Assembly: GCF_000801105.2 (NCBI RefSeq)
Contig: NC_079514.1
Location: 11,284,001-11,348,000 of the forward strand
DNA length: 64,000 nucleotides
Direction: 5' to 3'
Source of the DNA: Raphanus sativus
Taxonomy: Eukaryota > Streptophyta > Magnoliopsida > Brassicales > Brassicaceae
A program made the position numbers and the translations under genes. The notes beneath the pieces are model-generated. The model saw only the letters and a program-made list of their open reading frames with translations, searched no databases and was not told the origin of the DNA. Below, piece after piece: positions 55,429 to 64,000 of the stretch; positions within the stretch are counted from its first letter, which is position 1, and each line of letters starts with the position of its first letter.

Positions 55429-56149
55429 GACTTATTCTTGGGTTCACCCCTAAAGTGAACCTAGAGGTTCACCCAACCAATAGGAATCACTCATTTCACA
55501 ATTGATATTTTTAAATAAGGAAACAAAATATTATCAAGTTATATTATGTTTTTAGAATAAAAATGTTAAAAATAAATAAAAATAGTAATATATGCAAAAA
55601 AATTAAAAATATTTTAAATCCGTCATCAAAACACTAAGCCTAAACTCTAAAATTTAAATTAAAAACATTAAACATTAAATCTTAAAAATACCAAATCCTT
55701 AATCCTAAAAAAAAGTTTAGGATTTACCCAAAGGTTTAGGATTTAGAGTTTAGGATTTAAGGTTTAATATTTCGATGACGGCGTTAAAATATATAATTTT
55801 TTTTCATATACTAGAGTTTAGGATTTAGAGTTTAAGATTATCCAAGGGTTTAGCATATACCCAAGGGTTTAGGGTATACCCAAGGGTTTAGGGTATATCC
55901 AAGGGTTTAGGGTTTATGATTTAGGGTTTAGGGTTTATTTTATTCTTTGAAAATGTTAAAATATATTTTTTTAAATTACTTTTTGTAACTACTATTATTT
56001 ATATTTGTTTTTATTATTTATTTTAAAACATAAAATAACTTGACAATATTTTGTTTCCTTATTTAAAAGATATCAATTGTGAAATGAGTGATTTCTATTG
56101 GTTGGGTGAACCTCTATGTTCACTCTAGGGGTGAACCCAAGAATAACTC
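55429..56149. mobile_element. Mutator-like foldback MITE with telomere-like core, 721 bp
   Basis: Flanked by the 9-base duplication AAATAAAAA at 55420-55428 and 56150-56158, the Mutator size. Ends: GACTTATTCTTGGGTTCACC and, read inward from the right, GAGTTATTCTTGGGTTCACC. The inverted arms extend at least 120 bases (aatcactcatttcacaattg versus caattgtgaaatgagtgatt), so the element can fold back. The core (about 55700-55940) is made of degenerate TTTAGGG-like units such as aagggtttagggtatacccaa. No coding region. Confidence 0.82.
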
Positions 56150-57267
56150 AAATAAAAATGGACCAGCAACCAATTACCAAGTTCTTCTTAGACATATATT
56201 CAAAACCTAAATGCTATATACAGTTGTAGTCGAGACAACTAGGGATGTCAACTGGACACTCTGTCCATGGACGTCCATGTCCAAATTAATTTGGACTAAT
56301 ATGGACATGCCCAAATTCGTCCAAAATATTTTGTTGTCCAACTGGACAACGCCCAAATACGCCCAAAGACCAATTGACAAGACCAAATGGACATGGGCCG
56401 TCCAAATCATTAAAATCTTTAGGGTTTTTAATTGGGGAAAAATCATTTTTTCACTTGGCCGTCACTCTTATCTCCTAATCTCATCTCTCTCGATCTTAAC
56501 TCTCAAGCTCTCCATGACTCCATCTCTCTCGATCTCGAGCTCTCCATCTCTCTGACAAAAACCCATCTCCGTCGAGCTTTCTCTTCTCCGACGAGCTCTC
56601 TCTCGATCTCGAGCTCTCTCTATCTTCTCATTGGAAACCCATCTCGAGCTCTCTCTCTCTTTAAGGTATATTGAAGTTTCAAGCTTTTTGAATGGTCTAT
56701 GTTGTTTACAGGATGCTTGGATATGATGTTTTTTCTCTTGTTTTTTTCTTCAGATAGCCTAGATTCTTACAAGGCTGGTCACAAAGCTTCTGTCATCGAC
56801 TTCGCTCTCTGTCTCTTCGTGGTGGGTTCGCGACTTCGCTCTCTGTCTCGTCTATATTATAGCATCGTGGAAATGAAATGTTGCTTCTTAGTTCTTACAC
56901 ATAGCTTAACTTGTTATTGCTTCTTACACATCGTGGAAATGAAATGTTGTTTACAGGAAGAAGACTGTTGTTCCTGTCTAGCTGTTTAGACATCATCATC
57001 TCTATCACTGATTCACCAGAGCAGCTCACTTGTTGAGGTTTTGATCTTCTTTGCTTACCATATCTCTCTCGAATGTGATCTATAGAACTTTATGATTTGC
57101 TGAACTTTATGTGAAATGATGCAACTTACACATAGCTTAACTTTATGATTTGTTGAACTTTATGTGAATTGATTCGTACGTACTCTTTTTCAGTTTGTTC
57201 AAGTCTTAGTATTGATGCTGATTTTGTTATTCATTACTAATGAGCGTTGTTAATCTCTTTTGTTCAG

Positions 57268-59266
57268 ATGGATGATGACACTTTGAACCTGAATGATGAT
57301 GATTATTTGAGCGCTGATGAGAATGAAGATAATCATGATGATGTACAAGCTGGCTCTACAAGCAGAGGTAAAAAGCGAAGGCATTCAAAGATTTGGCAGC
57401 ATTTTGAGATAGGAGATAAGCAGCTAGACGGTACTACTAAAGTTGTCTGCAAGCATTGCAACCATGTCTACTGCTTTGATCTGAGTAATGGAACTAATAC
57501 TTTGCGGCGTCATAGTAGAAGCTGCTCAGAGACTCCACGGACTCCTGGGACTACACCTGGAGGTAGCAATAGGAAGTTTGATATAATGGTCTTCCGCGAG
57601 ATGATCGCTTGTGCTATTGCTGAGCATGATCTTTCATACTCATTTGTTGAGTATCAAAGGATTAGGGAGGCTTTTGCTTATGCAAATCCAAGCATTCAAT
57701 TCTGGTGTCGAAACACGGCTGTATCCGATGTTCTGAAGATATTTGAGAATGAGAAAGCTCAGCTTAGGAAGGTTTTGAGTGAACTTCCTGGTCGGGTTTG
57801 TTTGACTACCGATCTATGGAGAGCTATCACTGTGGAGGGCTATATGTGTCTTACGGTTCATTATGTTGATGCTTGGAAGCTAAAGGCGAAGATTCTGTCT
57901 TTTGTGGCTTTTCCCCCTCCTCACACTGGTTTCAGTATTGCTACAACGGTGTTGGAGTTACTGAAGGAATGGGGGCTGGAGAAGAAAGTGTTTACAGTGA
58001 CGGTAGACAACGCTTCCTCAAACGACAATATGCAAGGTATTCTAAAGACACAGCTTCGCAAAGATTTGGTGTGCAGTGGTGAGTTTCTTCATGTGAGATG
58101 TGCATCACACATTCTGAACCTGATTGTTCAAGACGGTTTGGCTGTGATTAGTGATGCTTTAGAGAAACTCAGGGACAGTGTGAAGTTTGTGAAGTCCTCA
58201 GAGGCGAGAGAACAGATGTTTGAGACCTGTGCTGAAACTACTGGGAGCAAGAGAAAGGCTGGTCTTGTTTTGGATGTTAGCACGAGGTGGAATTCGACTT
58301 TCCGGATGTTGTCTAGAGCTCTTCCGCATAAAGAAGCACTGCGTAGTCTCTCTGATGTAGATCCAAGTTACAAGTGCCTTCCATCAGAGTTGGAGTGGTC
58401 TAGAGGAGCACTTATCTGTGAGTTTTTGTCTCCATTTGCTGAGATGACAAAACTAATATCTGGGTCATCATATCCGACTGCAAATCTCTACTTCATGCAA
58501 GTCTGGAGAATCGAGTGCTGGCTGAGAGCTAATGCGGATTCAGAGGATGAGGCAATTTGTCAAATGGTGGAAACCATGAAGTTGAAGTTTGACAAATACT
58601 GGGAAGACTACAGTGACATTCTTGCCATTGCTGCGGTGTTGGATCCAAGGTTGAAGTTCCATGCCTTGGAATATTGTTATGATGTGTTAGATCCATTGAC
58701 AAGCAAGTCAAAGATTGATCACCTCCGGAAGAAGCTAAAAAAGCTGTATGGAGTCTATAAGAAGGATTCAGCTGCAAGTAGTTCAGAAACAACATTGGTG
58801 AAGAGTATACCATCTGGATATGGGGTAAGTAATTACTGTTTTTATGTTTATAATGCTAGTACTTACTGTTTTTATGTTTATAATGCTAGTACTTACTGTT
58901 TTTATGTTTATAATGCAGGGGTTTTATGCACACTTTTCTCAGAATGCGGGCGCAGGAAAATCAGCCTTAGATGTGTACTTGGCTGAACCGATCTTAGATA
59001 TGGCTGCCTTTCAGTCTATGGATGTCTTGAGATACTGGAAAAACAATGCAACACGGTTTAAAGAGCTGGCCCGTATGGCGTGTGATGTTCTCTCAATTCC
59101 CATCACAACGGTGTCTTCTGAGTCGTCATTCAGTGTAGGAAGCCGGGTTCTTAACAAGTATAGGAGCCGTCTTCTTCCGTCAAATGTACAAGCTCTCATT
59201 TGTACAAGAAACTGGCTGCGTGGGTTTGAAGTGTCGAGTAAGTGTTCTGATTTTATACCTCTTTAG
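57268..59266 (+). CDS. hAT-family transposase (zinc-finger BED type)
   Basis: Ac/RICESLEEPER-like transposase. Exons 57268-58824 and 58919-59266 give 634 residues; the intron is GT-AG. A leader intron (about 56666-57267) is likely, with its acceptor directly before the ATG. The Asp/Glu-rich N-terminus is followed by a BED zinc finger (about 40-86: Cys61, Cys64, His82, Cys86). The RNase-H-like core has LTTDLW and TVDNASSND as likely catalytic Asp positions, STRWNST, and the hATC dimerisation end [20 protein letters not shown] then FSVGSRVL. A further spliced variant may use GTAAGT at 59238 and AG at 59344 to reach a Glu-rich tail (SEEEEESEEEEKESEEGD). There are no stops or frameshifts. Function seems possible, though the element may lack its 3' end. 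Confidence 0.88.
58834..58918 (+). repeat. 30-base tandem repeat forming the transposase intron
   Basis: Nearly three copies of a 30-base unit (TACTGTTTTTATGTTTATAA then TGCTAGTACT) make up almost all of the 94-base intron. Each copy ends in a possible AG acceptor; the last has CAG in place of TAG. The intron is a multiple of neither three nor of the unit, yet the reading frame runs through the repeats without stop to 58986. Confidence 0.85.
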
Positions 59267-59657
59267 GAAGTGTTGATATGTCTCTTACCTGATTACCTCT
59301 TTTTACTTGGTTACTGTTGATATGTCTCTTACCTTTCATGTTAGGTGATTCTGAAGAAGAAGAAGAATCAGAAGAAGAGGAAAAAGAATCAGAAGAAGGT
59401 GATATGTCTCTTACCTTTCAAGTTGTCTCAGACAACCAATGTTTTTTTTGTTGTTGTTATATGTCAGTAAATAATAACTTAAGCTAATTCTTCTTAAACA
59501 CTTTCAACAAAAATCCAAAAAATGTTAGCAAAAAGAAAATCCATAAATGATACTATTTTGAAATAAAGTGATGTAGAATGCATGTTTGTTTGTTTTAATC
59601 TAGAATGCATGTTTGTTATACAAAAGTTTATCATTATTCTATAATCACGCATCTTTA

Positions 59658-59853
59658 AAGCATGATTATTGGGGTTTTAAGGTGTGGTTCTTAACGGAAT
59701 ATAAAAAATCGATTCTTAATTTTTAACTGAAAAAGTTAAAAACCTTATTTAATTTAATAATCAGTTCTTAGTTTTTTTTTAATTAAAAATTAAGAAACAA
59801 TTTTTTATATTTCGCTAAGAACCCCATCCTAAAACCTTCTAATAATCATGCTC
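59658..59853. mobile_element. MITE, 196 bp
   Basis: Imperfect inverted ends: AAGCATGATTATTGGGGTTTT at left, GAGCATGATTATTAGAAGGTT read inward at right, both continuing to ggttcttaa/ggttcttag. Probable target duplication TTA/TTG. Tourist-like. Only the duplication is uncertain. Confidence 0.65.
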
Positions 59854-59952
59854 TTGTATTCTTCAAATCGAAATCACCTTTAACAAGCAATATAATATTG
59901 ATATTCCTAAAAGCATCAGAATGTCATAATTATAAATAAACCTCGTCAACAT

Positions 59953-60709
59953 TTTTTTTTCCATCTAAAGGTTTATATTAATATTATAAGACATGCCCAA
60001 AAAGGACAAATCCAAAAAACTTTACAAACGAGCCCACAGCTCAACCTCAGGACCCAAAACCTACACGAGCCAACTAAAACACATGGACACAAGGCCCAAA
60101 CTATAACAAGAACGGCGTCACCCCCGCCAAGCGTCAGAAATTGATGGATGCACATCCACGTGTCCACCTCACCCAACGCGTGGAACACACGTCCCTTCGT
60201 CTCCACGGCGAGACCTAAACGCCGTCGGAAATCTTTCGGTCGCCGGTTCACCTCAATCCGCTTGATCCAAATCGGAGAAACCCATCTCCGTCTTCATTGC
60301 CGGCGAAAGCCCACCTTTAACAACTGTATTGAAGGTATAAGGATTCTTCTACTTCACATCTCCGGCCAAAGACCGCCGTCCTCCTTACGACGCTTCACCG
60401 GACCACTCCTTTGGCATGCATCGAAAAACGCATCCACTCCGACAACACCACCACTTCCATACTTCTCTTCTCGAAACCGCAACCTCCAAATCAATCTATC
60501 ATCTCTCACCAAGCCGAATGGTTTCACTTCGGTAAGCACGCAAACCACCGGAGTCAAAAAGCCAGCTACACGGCATTGAGAAAACCACCGTATACCGGAG
60601 TCGTTTTATACCATCGGAGAAGAAACAGAGCATGAAACCACCACGATTTTTCAATTTCTCAAGAAACCTTAAGAGAGAGATAATCTACCATTCCCTCTCT
60701 AACTTCTCT
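59953..60709 (-). mobile_element. LINE-like retroposon, 757 bp, minus strand
   Basis: Perfect 15-base target duplication AAACCTCGTCAACAT at 59938-59952 and 60710-60724. The tail is a T run at 59953-59960, so the transcript strand is minus and ends taaacctttagatgg plus A. Much richer in G+C than its surroundings. The frame on the minus strand is open in places (60354-60557, 59973-60251) but no reverse transcriptase or known domain is seen. Resembles the non-coding ends of plant L1-type elements. Confidence 0.75.
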
Positions 60710-60724
60710 AAACCTCGTCAACAT

Positions 60725-62805
60725 AAGAGTAGGGGTCTTTTCCCAAAGAAAAATAAATTATATTCATTAAAATAAAACATTTGATTCACCATATCTCCAC
60801 AGTCATCACACATACAATATCTCTCAGAAGCAATTTGTAGTGAATGGCCAAACAATTTTTTTCAGCTTTTTCTTTATCGCAAAAAAATTCTTTCAGCTTA
60901 TATGCAAAACAGTGAACATTAACATGTTGTTGTCGATATTTTCTACATTATTTCTTTTACGAGACAAAATGGTTGTGTTGAGATCCCAATAAATTAACAA
61001 AACCTTTAATTTTTATTCCTCACGTTATATGTAAATGTGAAAATTAGACACTGAGATAGATAGACAAGTACTCTATCATCTTGGCGGTTGTCAATGATGA
61101 GTGGTAAATTAATATGAGACCAGAAAAAAAATTAAAATAATTGACTAAACTGATTTATTACGTTTTACATTTCTATGTAGTTTTAGTTTGATTGTTTTTT
61201 GTGAAACAAATTGAATTAAATCAAATGTAGATTTGGTAGCTTGTACAAGTTAATTAATCCATTTTATGCCACATCTTATGATCAAAGAAATTAACTATGA
61301 GGAAACATTTATATTTTGGATAAATACTATATATTTAAAGTAAAATAATTTAATTATTAATATAATTAAGGCTGTTTTCAAATTTCTCTTGTTTTGGTCG
61401 TAGATCCCTAAGATAAAGTTGGCATGAGATTCAAACTAAAATTAAGAAAGCATAAGTGATATGTTGTTGTATAAAATCGAAATAAGAAATTAAAAACGAC
61501 CAACAACTAATTACGAAGTTCTTCTTAGACATTATTATAAATCGATAATCGGTATATTCAAAACCTAAATGTTATAGATAGTTTGTAGTAGACAACAACC
61601 AATAATTGTTATGTTAGCAATCAATACTTTAAGCTATTTCTTCTTAAACTCTTCGAAATAAAGTGATGTGTAGAAATGCATGCTTGTTAAGAAATAAATA
61701 TATACTTTATAACCATCCATCATACAGGAATAACTCTTCATTGTAATTTATAAGACTTTTTAAGTTTTTTTTTTGCTAAAAATTTATAAGACTAAGTTTT
61801 TTTTTTTTTTTGCTAAAAGATTTAGACTAAGTTATAAGACTAAGTTAGTAAACGAAACTAAATTTCTGCGTAAGATACTTAGAGCATTGCTTAATTTAAA
61901 ATAATAAAATACTAAAACATGTAGTACCAAATATTTGAAATGTATAATTTGATTCTTCTTCTGCTCATTTATTTCCATAAATATCTAGAGAGTACCAAAT
62001 ATTCGTTTTATTTTATAAGGAAATAATTCGTGCTTGTCTTAATTTTACATCAATTGTTCTTGTCTTTATCATGGTATTTCTTTTAAGAAATTGGAAAATA
62101 AAATAATAGGATTTTTGGAGGTACTTGTAGAATCCTATGCAGAAGCAGATGCAGATGATAGTGTAATAAACGGCAAGCGGGAATGGCAGGGCACGTGAAT
62201 ACATGCAGGAACTGGGTCCTCTTTATTTAATACTATTTCTTTATTCATGTCCCCATTTGTCTTCTAGGTTATATTCATCTGTTTCTCAGGTCCACCTATT
62301 TATGTTGCGCCTCTCTTCTCTTGTCGCTATTGTGTCATCGCTTTTCCATTGGATCAAGGAATACTATTAGGACGAGATACGTGCAAATCCTTGCTTTCGT
62401 CTCTTTTTTCTTCTTTCTAACGTAGGTTTTACTGTTAATCTGCATTCATGAATCCTTTCTCTCTTTCCTTTGTATTAGTAAAATTTATACGGGTGTTTTG
62501 GGATTATAGCTATTCACAAAATGAAGACATGAGTTAACATAATATTGGTTAACGAAGAAAGAATGAAAGTGGTATAACAAAGGAAGAGCTCTTTTTTTAC
62601 CAAAAAAAAAAAAAAGGAAGAGCTCAACCACGACCTTCTAGTTCGCGGTTTCCATGTTTTTTCAGGATGTACAAAATCATACAATTACCGTTAAGTCAGA
62701 GGAAGTTCTTTCTAACTTTACCACCGAACGTGATAGGGTAATAGTTTACACGTAGATGCTGATGTTTTTGTGCATCTAGTTCAAAATCCGATAAAAAGAA
62801 TGTTT

Positions 62806-62843
<38 letters not shown>

Positions 62844-63889
62844 TTTTCTACCATGTTTTTAGTAACGTAGGCTGGTTCTGAGCTATAAAATAGGGTAATT
62901 AAAAAAAACCTTCTAAGCTCTGGGAATCCGAAGAAAAAGTGAGTGTTATAGCTAGTTTGTTAATCGTTTGCGCCAAAAAAAAGGTTGGCTGATATAAGAG
63001 GAGGTCCATAACCAAAATACTTATCATAAACTGTTTTGTGCCCTATTCGAAAGTACCTTGGGTTTTACAAATACAGAGCCACAGAAGCCCATATATCATG
63101 TTGAGCTTTGAACAAGAATATAGAGAAAACAGATTGGGCCACTGAAAGCCATATTATATACCACAGGCTGAATATGTGTTATGGACCTTATGGTATGAAG
63201 TTAGAAACACAGGTTTGTGACTCAGTTTCGTTGCGAGTCATACTCGAAGACGGCGTTAAGCCTGTTCACGTGAGTTACCGGCTTGGAAACGATGGAGGAG
63301 AAAGGGTTTTATGGCGAGGCCATCGCGGGAGAAAAGGTTTGGGAGAACAGTAGCGGTGACTTTCATAAGTACCTAGCCAATCATATAATACACCTAAAAA
63401 ATATCTGACAACAGACCATTTTCTTCTTTATCTTTTTTCAACAACAAATTTTCTATCTTTTTAAAATGTTTTCGAAATAGTAACACATATGCTTTTTAGC
63501 TAATTCACTTTCAGTATATCCACGTACGTATATTATATTCACATTCCCAAATTTATCAGAAATTCAGAACTAATTCTACATAATTTAACTGAAAACAAAT
63601 TAGGAAAGGGGTTACGAAACCTAAGCCCTATTTTGTCTTGATAAAAAAAAATTCAACAGTATCTATAACAAACTTGGAATGCAGAATCCCTATTCGCTAG
63701 TAACCAGGTTGAACATAGTACACACACACACTATGACTTTTTCCTTTTACTTCTTATAGATATATCAGCAACAAATAAAAAAATACCTAAAACATTTTGC
63801 ATTTCGTCTCAAACTAAAGAGATCAACAACAAATCAATAAACACCTCAAAACATTTTTCATTTCGCCTCCAACGAAAGAGATCAACAAC
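60725..63889. other. Long spacer upstream of the NPF gene
   Basis: Apart from the duplicated segment, mostly AT-rich. A 32-base A run at 62810-62841 is flanked by copies of aatgttttct. From 62880 to 63360 the composition is less AT-rich (cggcgttaagcctgttcacg) and an 81-codon frame at 63108-63353 exists, but no domain or homologue is recognised. The NPF promoter should be within 63360-63889; no clear TATA box. Confidence 0.4.
61440..61690. repeat. Diverged duplicate of the sequence flanking the 55.4-59.6 kb insertions
   Basis: Successive blocks match: aagcataagtgatatg with 55388 on; aagttcttcttagaca and ttcaaaacctaaatgttata with 56180-56225; agacaac at the hAT site; ttcttcttaaac and gaaataaagtgatgt with 59490-59575. 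This copy lacks both the foldback element and the hAT element, so it shows the empty sites of both. Confidence 0.75.
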
Positions 63890-64000
63890 ATGGACATTGA
63901 ACCCCTTTCACCACCTCTCCATCAAGAATCCAGAAACCAAGCCCTGCTCAAGAAACAGAGAGGAGGATGGAGAGCTATCAAGTACATTATTGGTTTGTAT
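63890..64000 (+). CDS. NRT1/PTR family (NPF) transporter, first exon
   Basis: The start MDIEPLSPPLHQESRNQALL leads into KKQRGGWRAIKYII, the conserved cytosolic start of NPF2-type proteins just before the first membrane helix (normally GNESFEKLA). A donor G|GTTTGT at 63992-63994 matches the conserved first intron position of the family, so exon 1 is probably 63890-63992. By gene order it would correspond to At5g28470 (NPF2.8/FST1), a proton-coupled transporter reported to move flavonol sophorosides; this assignment rests on memory. The remainder is outside the window. Confidence 0.75.
   Translation, partial: MDIEPLSPPLHQESRNQALLKKQRGGWRAIKYIIGLY

Larger units (their letters stand above)
56240..59428 (+). 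mobile_element. hAT transposon with transposase gene; 3' end unusual
   Basis: Left end TAGGGATGTCAACTGGAC after the 8-base GAGACAAC (56232-56239). The right border is inferred from CAGACAAC at 59429-59436 (7 of 8 identical) and from a paralogous segment at 61.5 kb that lacks the insertion. The left 160 bases are dense in TGGAC/GTCCA motifs in both orientations, as expected for transposase-binding sites. No matching inverted repeat or motif cluster was found at the right end, so the 3' terminus seems to be lost. The element encodes one transposase. Confidence 0.75.

Noticed and set aside
55700..55940. Interstitial telomere
   Set aside because: Repeats are few and degenerate and are contained in a mobile foldback element; not a chromosome-end relic.
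63108..63353. 81-residue ORF upstream of the NPF gene
   Set aside because: No recognisable domain, no family start, no splice context. Kept only as a note in the spacer entry.

Overview
The window is nuclear DNA of a Brassicaceae plant, most likely Brassica or a close relative. It is AT-rich, its genes have GT-AG introns, and its products are plant families (GeBP, WNK, DUF868, trihelix, NPF). From memory of the Arabidopsis thaliana chromosome 5 gene order, the genes follow the At5g28030 to At5g28470 interval in one direction: DES1/CYSD-type cysteine synthase, GeBP factor, guanosine deaminase GSDA, ribosomal protein S24, WNK9-like kinase, DUF868 protein, mRNA capping enzyme, NEK3-like kinase, GT2L-like trihelix factor, and the first exon of an NPF transporter. 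Many genes of that interval are absent, and two present ones carry frameshifts (the GeBP gene and the WNK9-like gene). This fits gene loss after the Brassica polyploidy, although an assembly error cannot be excluded for the one-base WNK9 change.

Layout. 1-15 kb: five collinear genes, all on the minus strand. They are interrupted at 5.85-7.45 kb by a plus-strand row of three unrelated gene fragments (EVE domain, RRM, ribosomal protein S7) that keep introns, which looks like DNA-level gene capture. 15-36 kb: a gene-poor block of mobile DNA with two Helitrons of complete ends (17.6-18.3 and 20.2-23.9 kb), a third Helitron (28.3-35.0 kb) carrying a decayed WRKY gene and a nested Gag-only LTR retrotransposon with a perfect target duplication, two tRNA-derived SINEs with perfect target duplications, a LINE-like retroposon, and non-autonomous hAT-type elements (a third copy lies at 9 kb). 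37-45.4 kb: DUF868 gene, intronless capping enzyme, and 14-exon NEK kinase. 45.4-51 kb: AT-rich spacer with a fourth Helitron. 51.2-53.4 kb: trihelix factor with a MITE 20 bases past its stop codon. 55.4-61.7 kb: a Mutator-type foldback element, a hAT element with an apparently intact transposase, a MITE and a minus-strand retroposon. A diverged local copy at 61.4-61.7 kb lacks both the foldback and the hAT insertion. 63.9 kb to the end: start of the NPF gene.

The genes do not form a pathway. They are unrelated housekeeping and regulatory genes: sulfur metabolism, purine salvage, translation, mRNA capping, kinases and transcription factors. I saw no plant biosynthetic cluster and nothing of prokaryotic type. 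The most informative material is the transposon record: element ends, target duplications and paralogous empty sites can be read directly.
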